A DNA stretch of 64,000 nt. It comes from Variovorax sp. JS1663. GTDB taxonomy: Bacteria > Pseudomonadota > Gammaproteobacteria > Burkholderiales > Burkholderiaceae_C. The notes below the pieces were generated by a model. The model worked only from the letters and a program-made list of their open reading frames with translations, made no database searches and was not told the origin of the DNA. The translations under genes were made by a program, and so were the position numbers. This document shows, in pieces, positions 19,608-29,075 of this stretch. Where the stretch lies: positions 45,035 to 109,034 of the forward strand of contig NZ_LYMK01000023.1 of NCBI RefSeq assembly GCF_002157355.1, given 5' to 3'. Each line of letters opens with the position of its first letter. Positions within the stretch are counted from its first letter, which is position 1.

Positions 19608-20411
19608 ATGCAACCCACGGTCCTCATCCCCCCTTCGCCGCTGGCGGCCGCCGCGCCCAAGCGCGGCCTGGCCTGGCATCTTTCCTGGGCCATCCTGCTG
19701 CTGCTCCTGGCGGCTTCCTGGAAGGGCGCCGACATGCGGCCCTTCGAGCTGCTGCGCGACTCCGGCAACATGGCCACCTACGCGGCCGAGTTCTTTCCGC
19801 CGGACTTCACCGACTGGCGCATGTACGCGCAGGAGATGCTGGTCACCCTGCAGATCGCGCTGTGGGGCACCGCGCTGTCGGTGGTCGCGGCCGTGCCGCT
19901 GGCGCTGCTGGCCTCGGCCAACATCGTGCCCTGGTGGGTGTACCAGCCGGTGCGCCGGCTGATGGACGCCTGCCGCGCCATCAACGAGATGGTGTTCGCC
20001 ATGCTCTTCGTGGTGGCGGTGGGCCTGGGGCCCTTTGCCGGCGTGCTGGCGCTGTGGGTGCACACCACCGGCGTGCTGGCCAAGCTCTTCGCCGAGGCGG
20101 TGGAGTCCATCGATCCTCAGCCGGTCGAGGGCATCCGCTCCACCGGCGCGAGCGCGCTGCACGAGATCGTCTACGGCGTGATCCCGCAGGTGATGCCGCT
20201 GTGGATCTCCTACGCGCTGTACCGCTTCGAGTCCAACGTGCGCTCGGCCTCGGTGGTCGGCATGGTGGGCGCGGGCGGCATCGGCGTGGTGCTGTGGGAG
20301 ATCATCCGGGGCTTCCAGTACGCGCAGACCTGTGCCGTGATGATCATCATCGTCATCAGCGTGAGCCTGATCGATCTCGTGTCGGCGCGCATCCGCAAGC
20401 TTCTCGTCTGA
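19608..20411 (+). CDS. phnE: Phosphonate ABC importer permease PhnE
   Basis: 267 aa with about six predicted membrane helices. The ABC permease EAA-type loop is visible as VEGIRSTGASALHEIVYGVI followed by PQVMPLW, then the conserved VRSASVVGMVGAGGIG of PhnE proteins. It forms the channel with PhnC and PhnD and ends the phosphonate locus. The following gene (aldo/keto reductase) is 133 bases away and probably separate. Confidence 0.94.
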   Translation: MQPTVLIPPSPLAAAAPKRGLAWHLSWAILLLLLAASWKGADMRPFELLRDSGNMATYAAEFFPPDFTDWRMYAQEMLVTLQIALWGTALSVVAAVPLALLASANIVPWWVYQPVRRLMDACRAINEMVFAMLFVVAVGLGPFAGVLALWVHTTGVLAKLFAEAVESIDPQPVEGIRSTGASALHEIVYGVIPQVMPLWISYALYRFESNVRSASVVGMVGAGGIGVVLWEIIRGFQYAQTCAVMIIIVISVSLIDLVSARIRKLLV

Positions 20412-20544
20412 GCCATGGCCCTCGAACTGCCCGAGATCGCGCGGGCGCTTCTTTGCAGGATCGGGCAATCTCGCGCCACGATCCGGCATGTGCCCGGCGC
20501 GGGTCGAGGCCGATACTGGGCGGCTTCGACAAGGAGTCTTCCTC

Positions 20545-21588
20545 ATGCGCTACAGGAAATTCGGCCGCACCGGCCTCTTCGTTTCGGAACTGTGCCTCGG
20601 CACCATGACCTTCGGCGGCGAGGGCGGAATGTGGGGCCAGATCGGCCAGCTCCAGCAGGGCCAGGTGGACGAGCTGGTCGGCCGCGCGATGGACGCCGGC
20701 ATCAACTTCATCGACACCGCGAACGTGTACGCCGAGGGCCGTTCGGAAATCATGACCGGGCAGGCGCTCAGGAACCTCAGGATTCCGCGCGAGAACGTGG
20801 TCGTCGCCACCAAGGTGCTGGGCGAGATGGGTCCGGGCCCCAATGCGCGCGGCGCCTCGCGCCATCACATCGTGCATTCCGTGCAGGCGAGCCTGAAGCG
20901 GCTTCAGCTGGACCACGTCGACCTCTACCAGATCCACGGCTTCGACCCGGCCACGCCGATCGAAGAAACGCTGCGCGCGCTCGACACGCTGGTGCAGCAG
21001 GGCCTGGTGCGCTACGTGGGCGTGTCCAACTGGGCCGCATGGCAGATCGCGAAGGCGCTCGGCGTCTCGGAGCGGCTCGGCCTGGCGCGCTTCGAATCGC
21101 TGCAGGCCTACTACACCATTGCCGGCCGCGACCTGGAGCGCGAGCTGGTGCCCATGCTGCAGAGCGAGCAGGTCGGCCTGATGGTGTGGAGCCCGCTGGC
21201 GGGTGGCCTGCTGAGCGGCAAGTACGGCCGCGATAGCCAGGGCAGCCAGGCCGAGCAGGGCAGCCGCCGCACCACCTTCGACTTTCCACCGGTGAACAAG
21301 GATCGCGCCTTCGACGTCATCGACGCGATGCGCCCCATCGCGGAAGCGAAGAAGGTCTCGGTGGCGCAGGTCGCGCTGGCGTGGCTGCTGCACCAGCCGG
21401 TGGTCACCAGCGTGATCATCGGCGCGAAGCGCGCGGACCAGCTGGACGACAACATCGCGGCGACGGCGGTGAAGCTGAGCGGCGAGGAGCTGGCGCAGCT
21501 GGACAAGGTGAGCGCCCTGCCCTCCGAGTATCCGGGGTGGATGCTGGAGCGGCAGGGCGGGACCAGGCGCAAGCAGCTGGCGCAATAG
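20545..21588 (+). CDS. Aldo/keto reductase
   Basis: 347 aa. NAD(P)H-dependent aldehyde/ketone reductase fold: RKFGRTGLFVSELCLGTMTFG at the N-terminus, catalytic tetrad candidates D57 and Y62 (FIDTANVY), a Lys in VVVATKV and a His in YQIHGFD, and a C-terminal GAKRADQLDDNI cofactor segment. Subfamily resembles YajO/YdjG-like oxidoreductases. AAGGAG at 20531-20536 selects this start over an upstream ATG at 20488. It is convergent with the phospholipase gene. Substrate unknown. Confidence 0.9.
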   Translation: MRYRKFGRTGLFVSELCLGTMTFGGEGGMWGQIGQLQQGQVDELVGRAMDAGINFIDTANVYAEGRSEIMTGQALRNLRIPRENVVVATKVLGEMGPGPNARGASRHHIVHSVQASLKRLQLDHVDLYQIHGFDPATPIEETLRALDTLVQQGLVRYVGVSNWAAWQIAKALGVSERLGLARFESLQAYYTIAGRDLERELVPMLQSEQVGLMVWSPLAGGLLSGKYGRDSQGSQAEQGSRRTTFDFPPVNKDRAFDVIDAMRPIAEAKKVSVAQVALAWLLHQPVVTSVIIGAKRADQLDDNIAATAVKLSGEELAQLDKVSALPSEYPGWMLERQGGTRRKQLAQ

Positions 21589-21607
21589 GCGGCGTTGCCG
21601 GACCCGT

Positions 21608-21628
21608 CGCCGCAAGGGCCGTGCGGCG
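21608..21628. terminator. Hairpin between convergent genes
   Basis: Perfect 7-bp inverted repeat CGCCGCA / TGCGGCG with a 7-base loop, between the stops of the aldo/keto reductase and the phospholipase. Position suits a bidirectional terminator. No clear T-run. Confidence 0.45.
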
Positions 21629-21653
21629 CGGGGCCATCCTCCGATACGACGGC

Positions 21654-23912
21654 TCAGGCCGCCAGGTGCAGCGCCATGGCGGGATCGCTCACGCCATCCT
21701 TGCCGGTTTCGACACGGCCGGCGAAGCGTCGCTCGAAGTTCTGCGCCGTGACCGTGAAGTCGTACCAGTCGCCGCTCTTCTTGAGGTTCCAGTGCTGCGT
21801 GTCGGTGTCGCCCGGCTTGATCTTCTTCATCGTCCACGGGCCATCGTCGCGGTAGGCGTTGGACGTGACCGTCACGCTGCCGGTCTCCTTGCCGCTGTTG
21901 CGCACCCTCAGATAGAGGTCGCCGCTGTGGGGCTGGTAGCCGACCTGGATCTCGGGCTGGAATCCCGCGGTGTCGTGGAACAGGGCATCGCCCTTGAAGG
22001 TGCGCACGAAGCCGTTGGGACCGTAGACCCAGAGCTCGTACTTGCCGCTGTCGGAGAGGCCCGTGTTCCAGGTGTCGCTCAGTGTCTTGCCGGCCTCCAC
22101 CGTGTAGCGGCGCGGGATGCGGTCCAGGTGCAGCTTGTCGTAGACGTGGAAGACGGCGCCCTGCTTGCCGCTGTTGGCAAACGTCAGCGACAGCATGCCG
22201 CGCCCTTCCACCCGCGCGCTGGTGTGCAGCTCGTAGGGGAGTGCACGCGACGGGCGCACGCCGGTCTCCTGGAACAGCGGCTGTGGCGTGGCGGGCGCGG
22301 TCGTGATGGGGGCCGTGGGCAGCAGCCTCTGCGCCGCATTGATCGCGGGGAAGTTGCTCGTGTCGGGCAGTGCGGGGACGATCGGGTCGTTCGGGTGGAC
22401 GAAGTCGAAGCAGGAGGTGAGGTCGCCGCAGACCGCGCGATGCCACGGGCTGATGGCGTCCACCGTGATGCCGAAGCGCTTCTCCAGGAACTGGGCCACG
22501 GAGGTGTGGTCGAACACCTGCGAATCCACCCAGCCGCCTTTGCTCCACGGCGAGATCACGTACATCGGCACGCGCGAGCTCAGGCCCCACGGGCGGATCT
22601 TGCCGCTGGTGGTGTCGCCGGCGCTCAGGTAGTTGCCCACGGAGGCGTCGAAGTACTCGCCGTCCAGCGCCACGGTGGACTTGCCCATCAGGTTGCCATT
22701 GGCGTCGTACGACGGCACCGCCGGCATCGCCAGATGGTCGAAGAAGCCGTCGTTCTCGTCGAAGGTCACGAAAAGGACCGTCTTGCTCCAGACTTTCGGA
22801 TTGGACGTCAGCGCGTCCAGCACGTCCGAGATGAAGTCGGCGGCGCCGGCCGTGCCTTCGCTGCTGCCGGGATGCTCGGCCAGGGCCTGCGTGGGCAGCA
22901 CCCACGACACCTGCGGCAGGGTGTCGTTCATCACGTCCTGCCTGAGCTGGGCGAGGAAATTGACGGCGCCGTCCGCCGCCGCGGGGCCGCCCGTCAGGCC
23001 GTGCTCATAGATCGGCGATCCCGGCTGCGCTGTGCGGAAACTCTGGAAGGCCAGGCAGCCGTGCATGGCGCCCGTCCAGTTGTTGTTCATGTTCTGGTAG
23101 ATGTGCCAGCTGATGCCTGCCTTCTGCAGGACATCCGGCAAGGTGTCCCATTTGAAGGCGGTGTTGACGTATTTGTAGTTGTAGGCACCCGATCCGGGGT
23201 CGACCTGGCCCGACCCGTCCGCCTGCTGCGCCCGGCCCGCGACCCAGTTGGACGGGCTGGGCCAGCAGCGCGAGTTGACGGGCTCGCCATCGGCGTGCGT
23301 GCTGTTGATGCCCTGCTTGCGCAGTTCCGGGTTGAAGTTCGAGCCCGACCAGAACACGATGCGGTTCGGGTCGGTGCCGGTGAGGACGGAGCAGTGATAG
23401 CCGTCGCAGATCGTGAAGGCATCGGCCAGCGCGAACTGGAACGGAATGTCCTCGCGCAGGAAGTAGCCCATCGTCGCCTGGTTCTTGAACTGGATCCAGC
23501 GATCCATCTTCCCCTGGTTCCACGCGGCTTGCTGGTCGGGGAAGTTGTGCGGCGTGCCGGATCCGATCAATGCCCTCCCGATCTTGGAATTGCGGCGAAA
23601 GGGCTGGATCTCCACGCCGCCGCTGGGGTTGGGTTGGAAATACACCGGCTTGCCGCTCGCCAGCGGGATCGGGAAGCGGTCGCCGAAGCCGCGCACGCCG
23701 CGCATGGTGCCGAAGTAGTGGTCGAAGCTGCGGTTTTCCTGCATCAGGATGACGATGTGCTGCACGTCCTTGATGCTGCGGGTCTTGACGTGCGCTTCGA
23801 CTGCCAGTGCGCGGCGGATCGACGGCGGCAGCACGGTGAGGGCGGACGCGGCGCCCAGGGCGCCGGCGGTCTTGCGAAGGAAGTCGCGTCGTGGGGGATG
23901 GTTCGTGGTCAT
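21654..23912 (-). CDS. Phosphocholine-specific phospholipase C, Tat-exported
   Basis: 752 aa, full length for the family. The N-terminus has a twin-arginine signal (PRRDFLRKTAGALGAAS) with cleavage near residue 36. Catalytic-domain hallmarks are MQENRSFDHYFGTMRG, FDENDGFFDHLAMPAVPS and ISPWSKGGWVDSQVFDHTS. Two DUF756 C-terminal domains follow. It hydrolyses phosphatidylcholine-type lipids, releasing phosphocholine in the periplasm or outside. A small lipoprotein gene lies 41 bases upstream on the same strand. Its close paralogue is at the left edge of the window. Confidence 0.93.
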   Translation of the reverse strand: MTTNHPPRRDFLRKTAGALGAASALTVLPPSIRRALAVEAHVKTRSIKDVQHIVILMQENRSFDHYFGTMRGVRGFGDRFPIPLASGKPVYFQPNPSGGVEIQPFRRNSKIGRALIGSGTPHNFPDQQAAWNQGKMDRWIQFKNQATMGYFLREDIPFQFALADAFTICDGYHCSVLTGTDPNRIVFWSGSNFNPELRKQGINSTHADGEPVNSRCWPSPSNWVAGRAQQADGSGQVDPGSGAYNYKYVNTAFKWDTLPDVLQKAGISWHIYQNMNNNWTGAMHGCLAFQSFRTAQPGSPIYEHGLTGGPAAADGAVNFLAQLRQDVMNDTLPQVSWVLPTQALAEHPGSSEGTAGAADFISDVLDALTSNPKVWSKTVLFVTFDENDGFFDHLAMPAVPSYDANGNLMGKSTVALDGEYFDASVGNYLSAGDTTSGKIRPWGLSSRVPMYVISPWSKGGWVDSQVFDHTSVAQFLEKRFGITVDAISPWHRAVCGDLTSCFDFVHPNDPIVPALPDTSNFPAINAAQRLLPTAPITTAPATPQPLFQETGVRPSRALPYELHTSARVEGRGMLSLTFANSGKQGAVFHVYDKLHLDRIPRRYTVEAGKTLSDTWNTGLSDSGKYELWVYGPNGFVRTFKGDALFHDTAGFQPEIQVGYQPHSGDLYLRVRNSGKETGSVTVTSNAYRDDGPWTMKKIKPGDTDTQHWNLKKSGDWYDFTVTAQNFERRFAGRVETGKDGVSDPAMALHLAA

Positions 23913-23953
23913 GGCTGCAACTCGAAGATGTGGAGGGCGAGGAGGGCGATGGG

Positions 23954-24169
23954 TCAGGGCGCCCAGCGCGTGGGCGAAGAGGAGGATTCATCCGCCGTCG
24001 AAGCGCCGGTCGTCGCGCCGGCGGGCTTCTGCGCGGCCGGCGCCTGGTTGCCGGTCGCCGTTGCGCCCAAGGCGCCGGCGTCGAAGCCCGAGTCGCCACC
24101 GCCGCACGCGGCAAGGCTCAGCAAAAGAGCGGCCGCGCCGAGGCCGCGGACGAGGAAGACAGGTTGCAT
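23954..24169 (-). CDS. Small lipoprotein upstream of phospholipase C
   Basis: 71 aa. MQPVFLVRGLGAAALLLSL then AAC gives a lipobox L-A-A-C followed by a Gly-rich spacer (GGGDSGFDAG) and an Ala/Thr/Ser/Pro-rich tail that looks disordered. Probably lipid-anchored. Co-transcribed with the phospholipase 41 bases downstream. It could be an outer-membrane tether or an accessory for release of the enzyme, but no domain supports a precise role. Confidence 0.6.
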   Translation of the reverse strand: MQPVFLVRGLGAAALLLSLAACGGGDSGFDAGALGATATGNQAPAAQKPAGATTGASTADESSSSPTRWAP

Positions 24170-24313
24170 CGTGGGGTTCCTTCTGGGAGAGGTATCGAAG
24201 GGGCGCGATCGGCGACCCGCCCCAGCCCCGATGAGCTTAGGAAACCCAGGTGACAGGAAAATGAATGATGCTCAAAGAATCAGAACAAAGCACTGAGCAG
24301 AGTTCAATGAAGT

Positions 24314-25237
24314 TCAGTACCGCTTGAGCGACAGCACGTCGAAGGTCTGCCGGAGTGTCTTGACCGATTTCTCGTAGTCGCTGAGCGCGAGGCAGGCGAT
24401 CAGCACGTCGATGATGGCGAGCTGCGCCAGTCGGCTGGTCATCGCCTCGGTGCGAAAGTTGGTCTCGCGCGCCATCGTGAACAGCAGCACGTCGCAGAAG
24501 GCCTGGATCGGCGACTTGCCGAAATTGGTGATGCAGATGGTGGACGCCCCTGCCTCCTTCGCCAGGCGCGTGGCGGTCACGGTCTCGTGCGTGCTGCCCG
24601 AGTGCGAGATGGTGAGCGTGACCACGCCAGGTCCGGTGAGCGAGGCGCTGATGGCCTGCACGTGCGAATCGACCGCCACCTTGACGTCGAGCCCGATGCG
24701 CAGCATGCGGTAGTGGGCATCCTCGGCAATGGTGGCCGCGCTTCCGATGCCATAGATTTCGATGCGCCGAGCCTTCCTGAGCAGGTCGACCGCCTTCTGC
24801 ATGGCCCGGACGTCCAGCGCGGCCTGGGTGTCGTGCAGGGTCTGGACGTTGCTCTGGAAGATCTTGCGGATGGCGAGGTCGACGTCGTCGCTCGGCTCCA
24901 GGTCTTCGTGGATGAACTGCACCGGCTGCACGGTTTCCTGGGCCAGCGCGATCTTGATCTGCTGGAAGCCGGTGGCGCCGAGGTTCTTGCAAAAGCCGAC
25001 GATGCTGCCCTCGCTGGAACCGGTGCGCTCCGCCACTTCGCTCACCGACATGTGGACCACTTCCTGCGGGTTGCTGACGATGAAGGCGGCAATGCGCTGG
25101 CCCACCGGGCCGAGCGAGGGCCACACAGTCTCGATACGGGCCAGCACCGCAAACATCTGGGGGGCCGGCGCCGCGGTGGTCCCGGCAGAACCTGGCGCGT
25201 TCTTGCGGGACTTCGTCCTGGGGCTGTGCTGCTTCAT
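24314..25237 (-). CDS. MurR/RpiR-family transcriptional regulator
   Basis: 307 aa. The N-terminal HTH_6 domain (MSVSEVAERTGSSEGSIVGF at ~65-84) is followed by a SIS phosphosugar-binding domain (~135-275) with IEIYGIGSAATIAEDAHYRM and LTISHSGSTHETV. These proteins sense sugar phosphates or related metabolites. It lies on the same strand upstream of the lipoprotein/phospholipase pair, 144 bases away, so it may control them or act elsewhere. Target and effector are not deducible. Confidence 0.88.
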   Translation of the reverse strand: MKQHSPRTKSRKNAPGSAGTTAAPAPQMFAVLARIETVWPSLGPVGQRIAAFIVSNPQEVVHMSVSEVAERTGSSEGSIVGFCKNLGATGFQQIKIALAQETVQPVQFIHEDLEPSDDVDLAIRKIFQSNVQTLHDTQAALDVRAMQKAVDLLRKARRIEIYGIGSAATIAEDAHYRMLRIGLDVKVAVDSHVQAISASLTGPGVVTLTISHSGSTHETVTATRLAKEAGASTICITNFGKSPIQAFCDVLLFTMARETNFRTEAMTSRLAQLAIIDVLIACLALSDYEKSVKTLRQTFDVLSLKRY

Positions 25238-25455
25238 GGGCGCTGAGCTTACTTGGCCCTGGCGCCCTCACTTCCGTGGCCAGGTACCCACCGGTTCTTC
25301 AGCGCCCGGCCTCGACCTCGGCCCGCGCCAGGTCCTGGCAGAAGCTGCGGACCACCCCCAGCGCCCGCCTCCTCGAAGCGCTCGGCCACCATCGGCCTTC
25401 CGACTTCCATCGCCCGCCCCACTGCGCCCGCGGGCGGTTCGGATCCGGGGATGGG
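25238..25455. other. Intergenic region with a possible gene-end remnant
   Basis: 218 bases without a convincing gene. On the minus strand a frame ending at 25299 reads ALGVVRSFCQDLARAEVEAG then R and stop, which looks like a protein C-terminus. Just upstream in another frame VGRPMVAERFEEA also looks protein-like. Together they could be a frameshifted remnant. No family is recognised. Confidence 0.25.
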
Positions 25456-26259
25456 CTAGCTGCCGGTGGACGCATAGCGCCGCACGCCCGCCTTCCACGC
25501 CACGAACGACAGCGCCAGGAACACGAAGCCCGCCAGCGGCGACACCCAGCCCCACCACGCCGGCGCGCCGAGCGGATCGGGGCGGCCCAGGATGGCCAGC
25601 CCCGGGTAGTAGGTCACGCAGGCCAGCGGCACCACGAAGGTCAGCAGGCGCCGGAACCAGCGCGCGTACAGCGCCAGCGGGAACTGCGCCGCCTCCACGC
25701 CGCCGTAGGTGAACACGTGCGCGATCTCCAGGCTTTCGACGGTCCAGAAGGACAGCGTGCCCTGCAGCACCAGGATGCCCAGGAACAGGGCGACGCCGCC
25801 GGCGATGGCCCACAGCAGCAGCGCCACGCTGCCGGGTGTCCAGGCGAGGCCCGTCGCTGCACCGGCATAAGCCAGCACGGTCGCGCCCTGCAACAGCCGG
25901 CCGAGGCGGCTGATGCGGACGTCGTGGGCCATGAGCTGCAGGGTCAGCGGGCGCGGACGCAGCAGCAGCCGGTCGAAGGTGCCGGTGCGCAGGAACTCCG
26001 TGCCCAGCACGTCGAAGCCGCGGCCCAGTGCGTCGGCGATGGCGAACATGATGTTCACCAGGCCGTAGAAGAGTGCCACCTCGCCGAGCTGCCAGCCCTG
26101 GACGCTGCCGAAGCGGTCGAACAGCGCCCAGATCGCCACGACCTCGACACCGGTGGCCAGCAGTTGCCCCAGCGTCAGCATCAGCGCCGAGGCCGGGTAG
26201 CGCAGCTGGCCGCCGAGCGAGGCCGCCACGAGGCGCATGAACAGCGGCAGCGTACCCAT
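25456..26259 (-). CDS. ABC-2-type exporter permease (subunit B)
   Basis: 267 aa with about six hydrophobic spans, of the uncharacterised ABC-2 permease family (DUF990-like). N-terminal MGTLPLFMRLVAASLGGQLR precedes the first span; FLRTGTFDRLLLRPRPL is a cytosolic coupling-helix-like segment shared with its partner. It is the last of three same-strand genes (ATPase, permease A, permease B) with a 4-base gap from permease A. A heterodimeric exporter is inferred. Cargo unknown. Confidence 0.85.
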   Translation of the reverse strand: MGTLPLFMRLVAASLGGQLRYPASALMLTLGQLLATGVEVVAIWALFDRFGSVQGWQLGEVALFYGLVNIMFAIADALGRGFDVLGTEFLRTGTFDRLLLRPRPLTLQLMAHDVRISRLGRLLQGATVLAYAGAATGLAWTPGSVALLLWAIAGGVALFLGILVLQGTLSFWTVESLEIAHVFTYGGVEAAQFPLALYARWFRRLLTFVVPLACVTYYPGLAILGRPDPLGAPAWWGWVSPLAGFVFLALSFVAWKAGVRRYASTGS

Positions 26260-26263
26260 GGTC

Positions 26264-27088
26264 TCAGCCGCCCTGCACTTCCAGTCGCCGCAGCGTGCGC
26301 CCCATCGCTGCGCGGCCCGCGCCGACCAGCACCACGAGCCATGCCGCCTGCAGGCCCAGCGCGCCGAGCGCCTGCCACCCGGCGAACTGCCCGAAGTACA
26401 GGCGCGCCGGAATGTCGAGCAGGCCCGCCAGCGGCTGCACCAGCAGCAGCGTCTGCCACGACGGCGGCATCAGGGCCAGCGGCAGCAGGTTGCCCGAGAG
26501 CACGATCACCAGCGGCAGCGCCAGCGCGTTGACGCCGCGATCGTTGAGGGCAGCCATGGTCGCGACGTTGAGCAGCATGACCAGCGCGGCCGACAGCAGC
26601 AGGGCCAGCAGCGCCGAGACCGCGAAGGCCAGCGTGGCGGCCACGCCGGCTGGCGGCTGCCAGGCCCATTCGCGCCAGCCCAGCAGCGGCAGCGCCAGCG
26701 CGGCGAAGGCCAGCATGAGCGTCACGCGCGGCAGCACGCGCGCGGCGATCCAGCCGGTGGTGCGCACGTACCACAGCGCGTAGGCGTCGACGGGGCGCAG
26801 GCGGTCGTAGGCCACCGCGCCGGTGCGCACCGACTGCGCCACCTCGGGGTCGCCGGTCCAGGGCAGCAGCGCGAGCAGGCCCTGCGCCAGCCAGGTGTAG
26901 GTGATGGCGTCGGCCAGCGGCATCGGCACCGTGTCGGGCGCGCCGGCATAGAAGGCCGCCAGCACCATCACCTTGATGCCGCCCCACCAGCATTGCGTGG
27001 CGAAGCCCGCGAGCGCCGCGGCGCGGTACTGCAGCATCTGCAGGAAGCGCGAAGTGAAGGCGGCGGCGTAGGGGCGCAGCGCATTCAT
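26264..27088 (-). CDS. ABC-2-type exporter permease (subunit A)
   Basis: 274 aa, starting MNALRPYAAAFTSRFLQMLQ. Six or so membrane spans and the cytosolic segment VRTGAVAYDRLRPVDAYALW parallel subunit B. The ATG overlaps the ATPase stop by 4 bp, which fixes the start; a much longer frame running through the ATPase is rejected. Forms the membrane part of the exporter with the 25456-26259 product. Confidence 0.86.
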   Translation of the reverse strand: MNALRPYAAAFTSRFLQMLQYRAAALAGFATQCWWGGIKVMVLAAFYAGAPDTVPMPLADAITYTWLAQGLLALLPWTGDPEVAQSVRTGAVAYDRLRPVDAYALWYVRTTGWIAARVLPRVTLMLAFAALALPLLGWREWAWQPPAGVAATLAFAVSALLALLLSAALVMLLNVATMAALNDRGVNALALPLVIVLSGNLLPLALMPPSWQTLLLVQPLAGLLDIPARLYFGQFAGWQALGALGLQAAWLVVLVGAGRAAMGRTLRRLEVQGG

Positions 27089-28080
27089 GATTCGGCCGCC
27101 CCGTGCATCGCATAGAAGCGGGCGATGACCTCCTCGATCGACAGCCCCTCCAGCCGGATGTCCTCCACCGCGTGCTCGGCCGCGAGGCGTGCGATCAGCG
27201 CAGGCGCCGCGATCTGCGCGGGGTCGAAGCCGAGGACCAGCGTGCGCCCTTCGCGCGCGTGCACGCTGACGCCCGGCAGCACCGGCGCGTCGGGCGCGTC
27301 GTGCCCGAAATCGACGACCAGCCGCCGCTGCGCGAGCACCTGCGCGCGCAGCGCGTCGACCGGGCAGTCGGCCAGCACGCGGCCATGGCCGATCACGATC
27401 ACCCGATGGGCCAGGGCCTCGATGTCGTGCATGTCGTGCGTGGTCAGGAGGACCGTCGTGCCGCGCTCGCGGTTGGCGCGCAGCACGAACTCGCGCACCG
27501 CGAGCTTGGAAGGCGCATCGAGTCCGATGGTGGGTTCGTCGAGGAACAGGATCTCCGGCTCGTGCAGAAGCGCCGCCGCGATCTCGGCGCGCATGCGCTG
27601 CCCCAGCGAGAGCTGCCGCACCGGCTGCCCGAGCACCGCGTCCAGCCGCAGCAGCGCGACCAGCTCGTCGCGCGTGCGGCGGTAGCGCGCGGGGTCGACC
27701 CGGTAGATGTCGCGCAGCAGGTCGAAGCCCTCGCCGACCGGGAGGTCCCACCACAGCTGCGTGCGCTGGCCGAACACGACGCCGATGCGGCCGACGTGCC
27801 GCTCGCGATCCACGAAGGGATCGCGCCCGTCGACCTCCACCCTGCCCCCGTCGGCGCGCAGGATGCCCGCGAGGATCTTGATGGTGGTGGACTTGCCGGC
27901 TCCGTTCGGCCCGATGAAGCCCAGCAGTTCGCCGCGCTCCAGCGCGAAGGACACGCCCGACAGCGCCTCGACGGTGCGCGACCGGCGCTGCAGCAGGCCG
28001 CGCAGGGCGCCCAGCCACCCCGGGGCGCGTTCGGAGACGCGATAGGTCTTGACGAGGTCTTCGACGTGGATGTGGGGCAT
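27085..28080 (-). CDS. ABC exporter ATPase (ABC-2 type)
   Basis: 331 aa. Starting at MPHIHVEDLVKTYRV, it has Walker A GPNGAGKST, a Q-loop region VVFGQRTQLWWD, signature LSLGQRMRAEIAAALLHEP, Walker B ILFLDEPTIGLD and H-loop LLTTHDMHDIEAL. The R-T-Q-L-W-W-D stretch is typical of ATPases paired with this permease family. A C-terminal ~90-residue domain follows. An ATG five codons upstream is possible. Encoded first in the ATPase-permease-permease unit. Confidence 0.9.
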   Translation of the reverse strand: MPHIHVEDLVKTYRVSERAPGWLGALRGLLQRRSRTVEALSGVSFALERGELLGFIGPNGAGKSTTIKILAGILRADGGRVEVDGRDPFVDRERHVGRIGVVFGQRTQLWWDLPVGEGFDLLRDIYRVDPARYRRTRDELVALLRLDAVLGQPVRQLSLGQRMRAEIAAALLHEPEILFLDEPTIGLDAPSKLAVREFVLRANRERGTTVLLTTHDMHDIEALAHRVIVIGHGRVLADCPVDALRAQVLAQRRLVVDFGHDAPDAPVLPGVSVHAREGRTLVLGFDPAQIAAPALIARLAAEHAVEDIRLEGLSIEEVIARFYAMHGAAES

Positions 28081-28132
28081 GGCGTGCGGCCGCACTGTCC
28101 CTTGCGAGGGCGGGCGGGGGCACGGATTCTAG

Positions 28133-28151
28133 GGGCGCCTTCGCGGCGCCC
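28133..28151 (-). terminator. Hairpin downstream of the FAH-family gene
   Basis: GGGCGCC / GGCGCCC with a TTCGC loop, 14 bases past the stop of the gene at 28166-29017 and ahead of the ABC exporter genes. A 7-bp GC stem without an obvious U-run. Confidence 0.4.
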
Positions 28152-28165
28152 GCAGGCCCCGGGTC

Positions 28166-29017
28166 CTATTCGGCCCGAATGCCGTTGCGCAACACCCCGA
28201 TCGCATCCACCTCCACTTCCACCACGTCCCCTGCCTTCATCCACACCGGCGGCTGGCGCTTGGCGCCCACGCCGCCCGGCGTCCCGGTCACGATCACGTC
28301 GCCGGGCGAAAGCGGCGTGAAGGCGGAGATGTGCGCGATCTGGCGCGGGATGCCGTGGATCAGCTTGTCGGTGGTGGTGCGCTGCATCTCTTCGCCGTTG
28401 AGGCGCGTGACCAGGGTCATGACCTGGTCGTCGGCGATCTCGTCGCGGGTCACCAGCCAGGGGCCGAAGCCGCCGGTGCGCCAGAAGTTCTTGCCGGCGG
28501 TCCACTGCGGCGTGGCGCTCTGCCAGTCGCGCAGGGTGGCGTCGTTGTAGCAGGCGTAGCCGGCGATGTGCTGCCAGGCATCGGCCTCGGCGATGCGGCG
28601 GCCGCCCTGGCCGATCACGATCGCGATCTCGCCCTCGTAGTCGAGCTTGCTCGATTCCGGCGGCAGCACGATGTCCTCGCCGTGCGCGAGCTGCGACTCG
28701 GCCACGCGCAGGAACAGGGTCGGCTGCTCGGTGATGGTGCGGCCTGTCTCGCGCACGTGCTCACCATAGTTCAGGCCCACGCAGACGATCTTGCCCGGGT
28801 TGGGGATCACCGGCAGCAGTTGCACCTCGGCCAGCGCGAGCGTTTCCTTCGCGCCGGCCGCGGCGCGCGCGGCCTCGGCCAGCATGTCGCCGGCGATCAG
28901 TGTCTTGAGGTCGGGGGCGCGCGTGCCGAACACGCCGCGCAGGTCGGCCACGCGGTCGCCGGCCAGGACGGCGCCGTAGCTGTCCTGGTCCTGGTAGCGG
29001 TAGCTGATGAGTTTCAT
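28166..29017 (-). CDS. Fumarylacetoacetate hydrolase (FAH) family protein
   Basis: 283 aa. C-terminal FAH fold with ICVGLNYGEHVRETG, the metal-binding acidic residues in SSKLDYEGEIAIVIGQGG, a Lys in TAGKNFWRTGGFGPW and VIVTGTPGGVG. Such enzymes hydrolyse C-C bonds of ring-cleavage products, or decarboxylate or hydrate them. It is the last gene of a leftward aromatic module (VOC, MhpA-like hydroxylase, IclR, FAH), where hydrolysis of a ring-cleavage product is the natural role. The exact reaction is not resolvable. Confidence 0.88.
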   Translation of the reverse strand: MKLISYRYQDQDSYGAVLAGDRVADLRGVFGTRAPDLKTLIAGDMLAEAARAAAGAKETLALAEVQLLPVIPNPGKIVCVGLNYGEHVRETGRTITEQPTLFLRVAESQLAHGEDIVLPPESSKLDYEGEIAIVIGQGGRRIAEADAWQHIAGYACYNDATLRDWQSATPQWTAGKNFWRTGGFGPWLVTRDEIADDQVMTLVTRLNGEEMQRTTTDKLIHGIPRQIAHISAFTPLSPGDVIVTGTPGGVGAKRQPPVWMKAGDVVEVEVDAIGVLRNGIRAE

Positions 29018-29075
29018 GATGAAGTCGAATCCGTGTGGAAGAAGAAAGAGAAGAAGGAAGGAAGCCCCGCGCCGC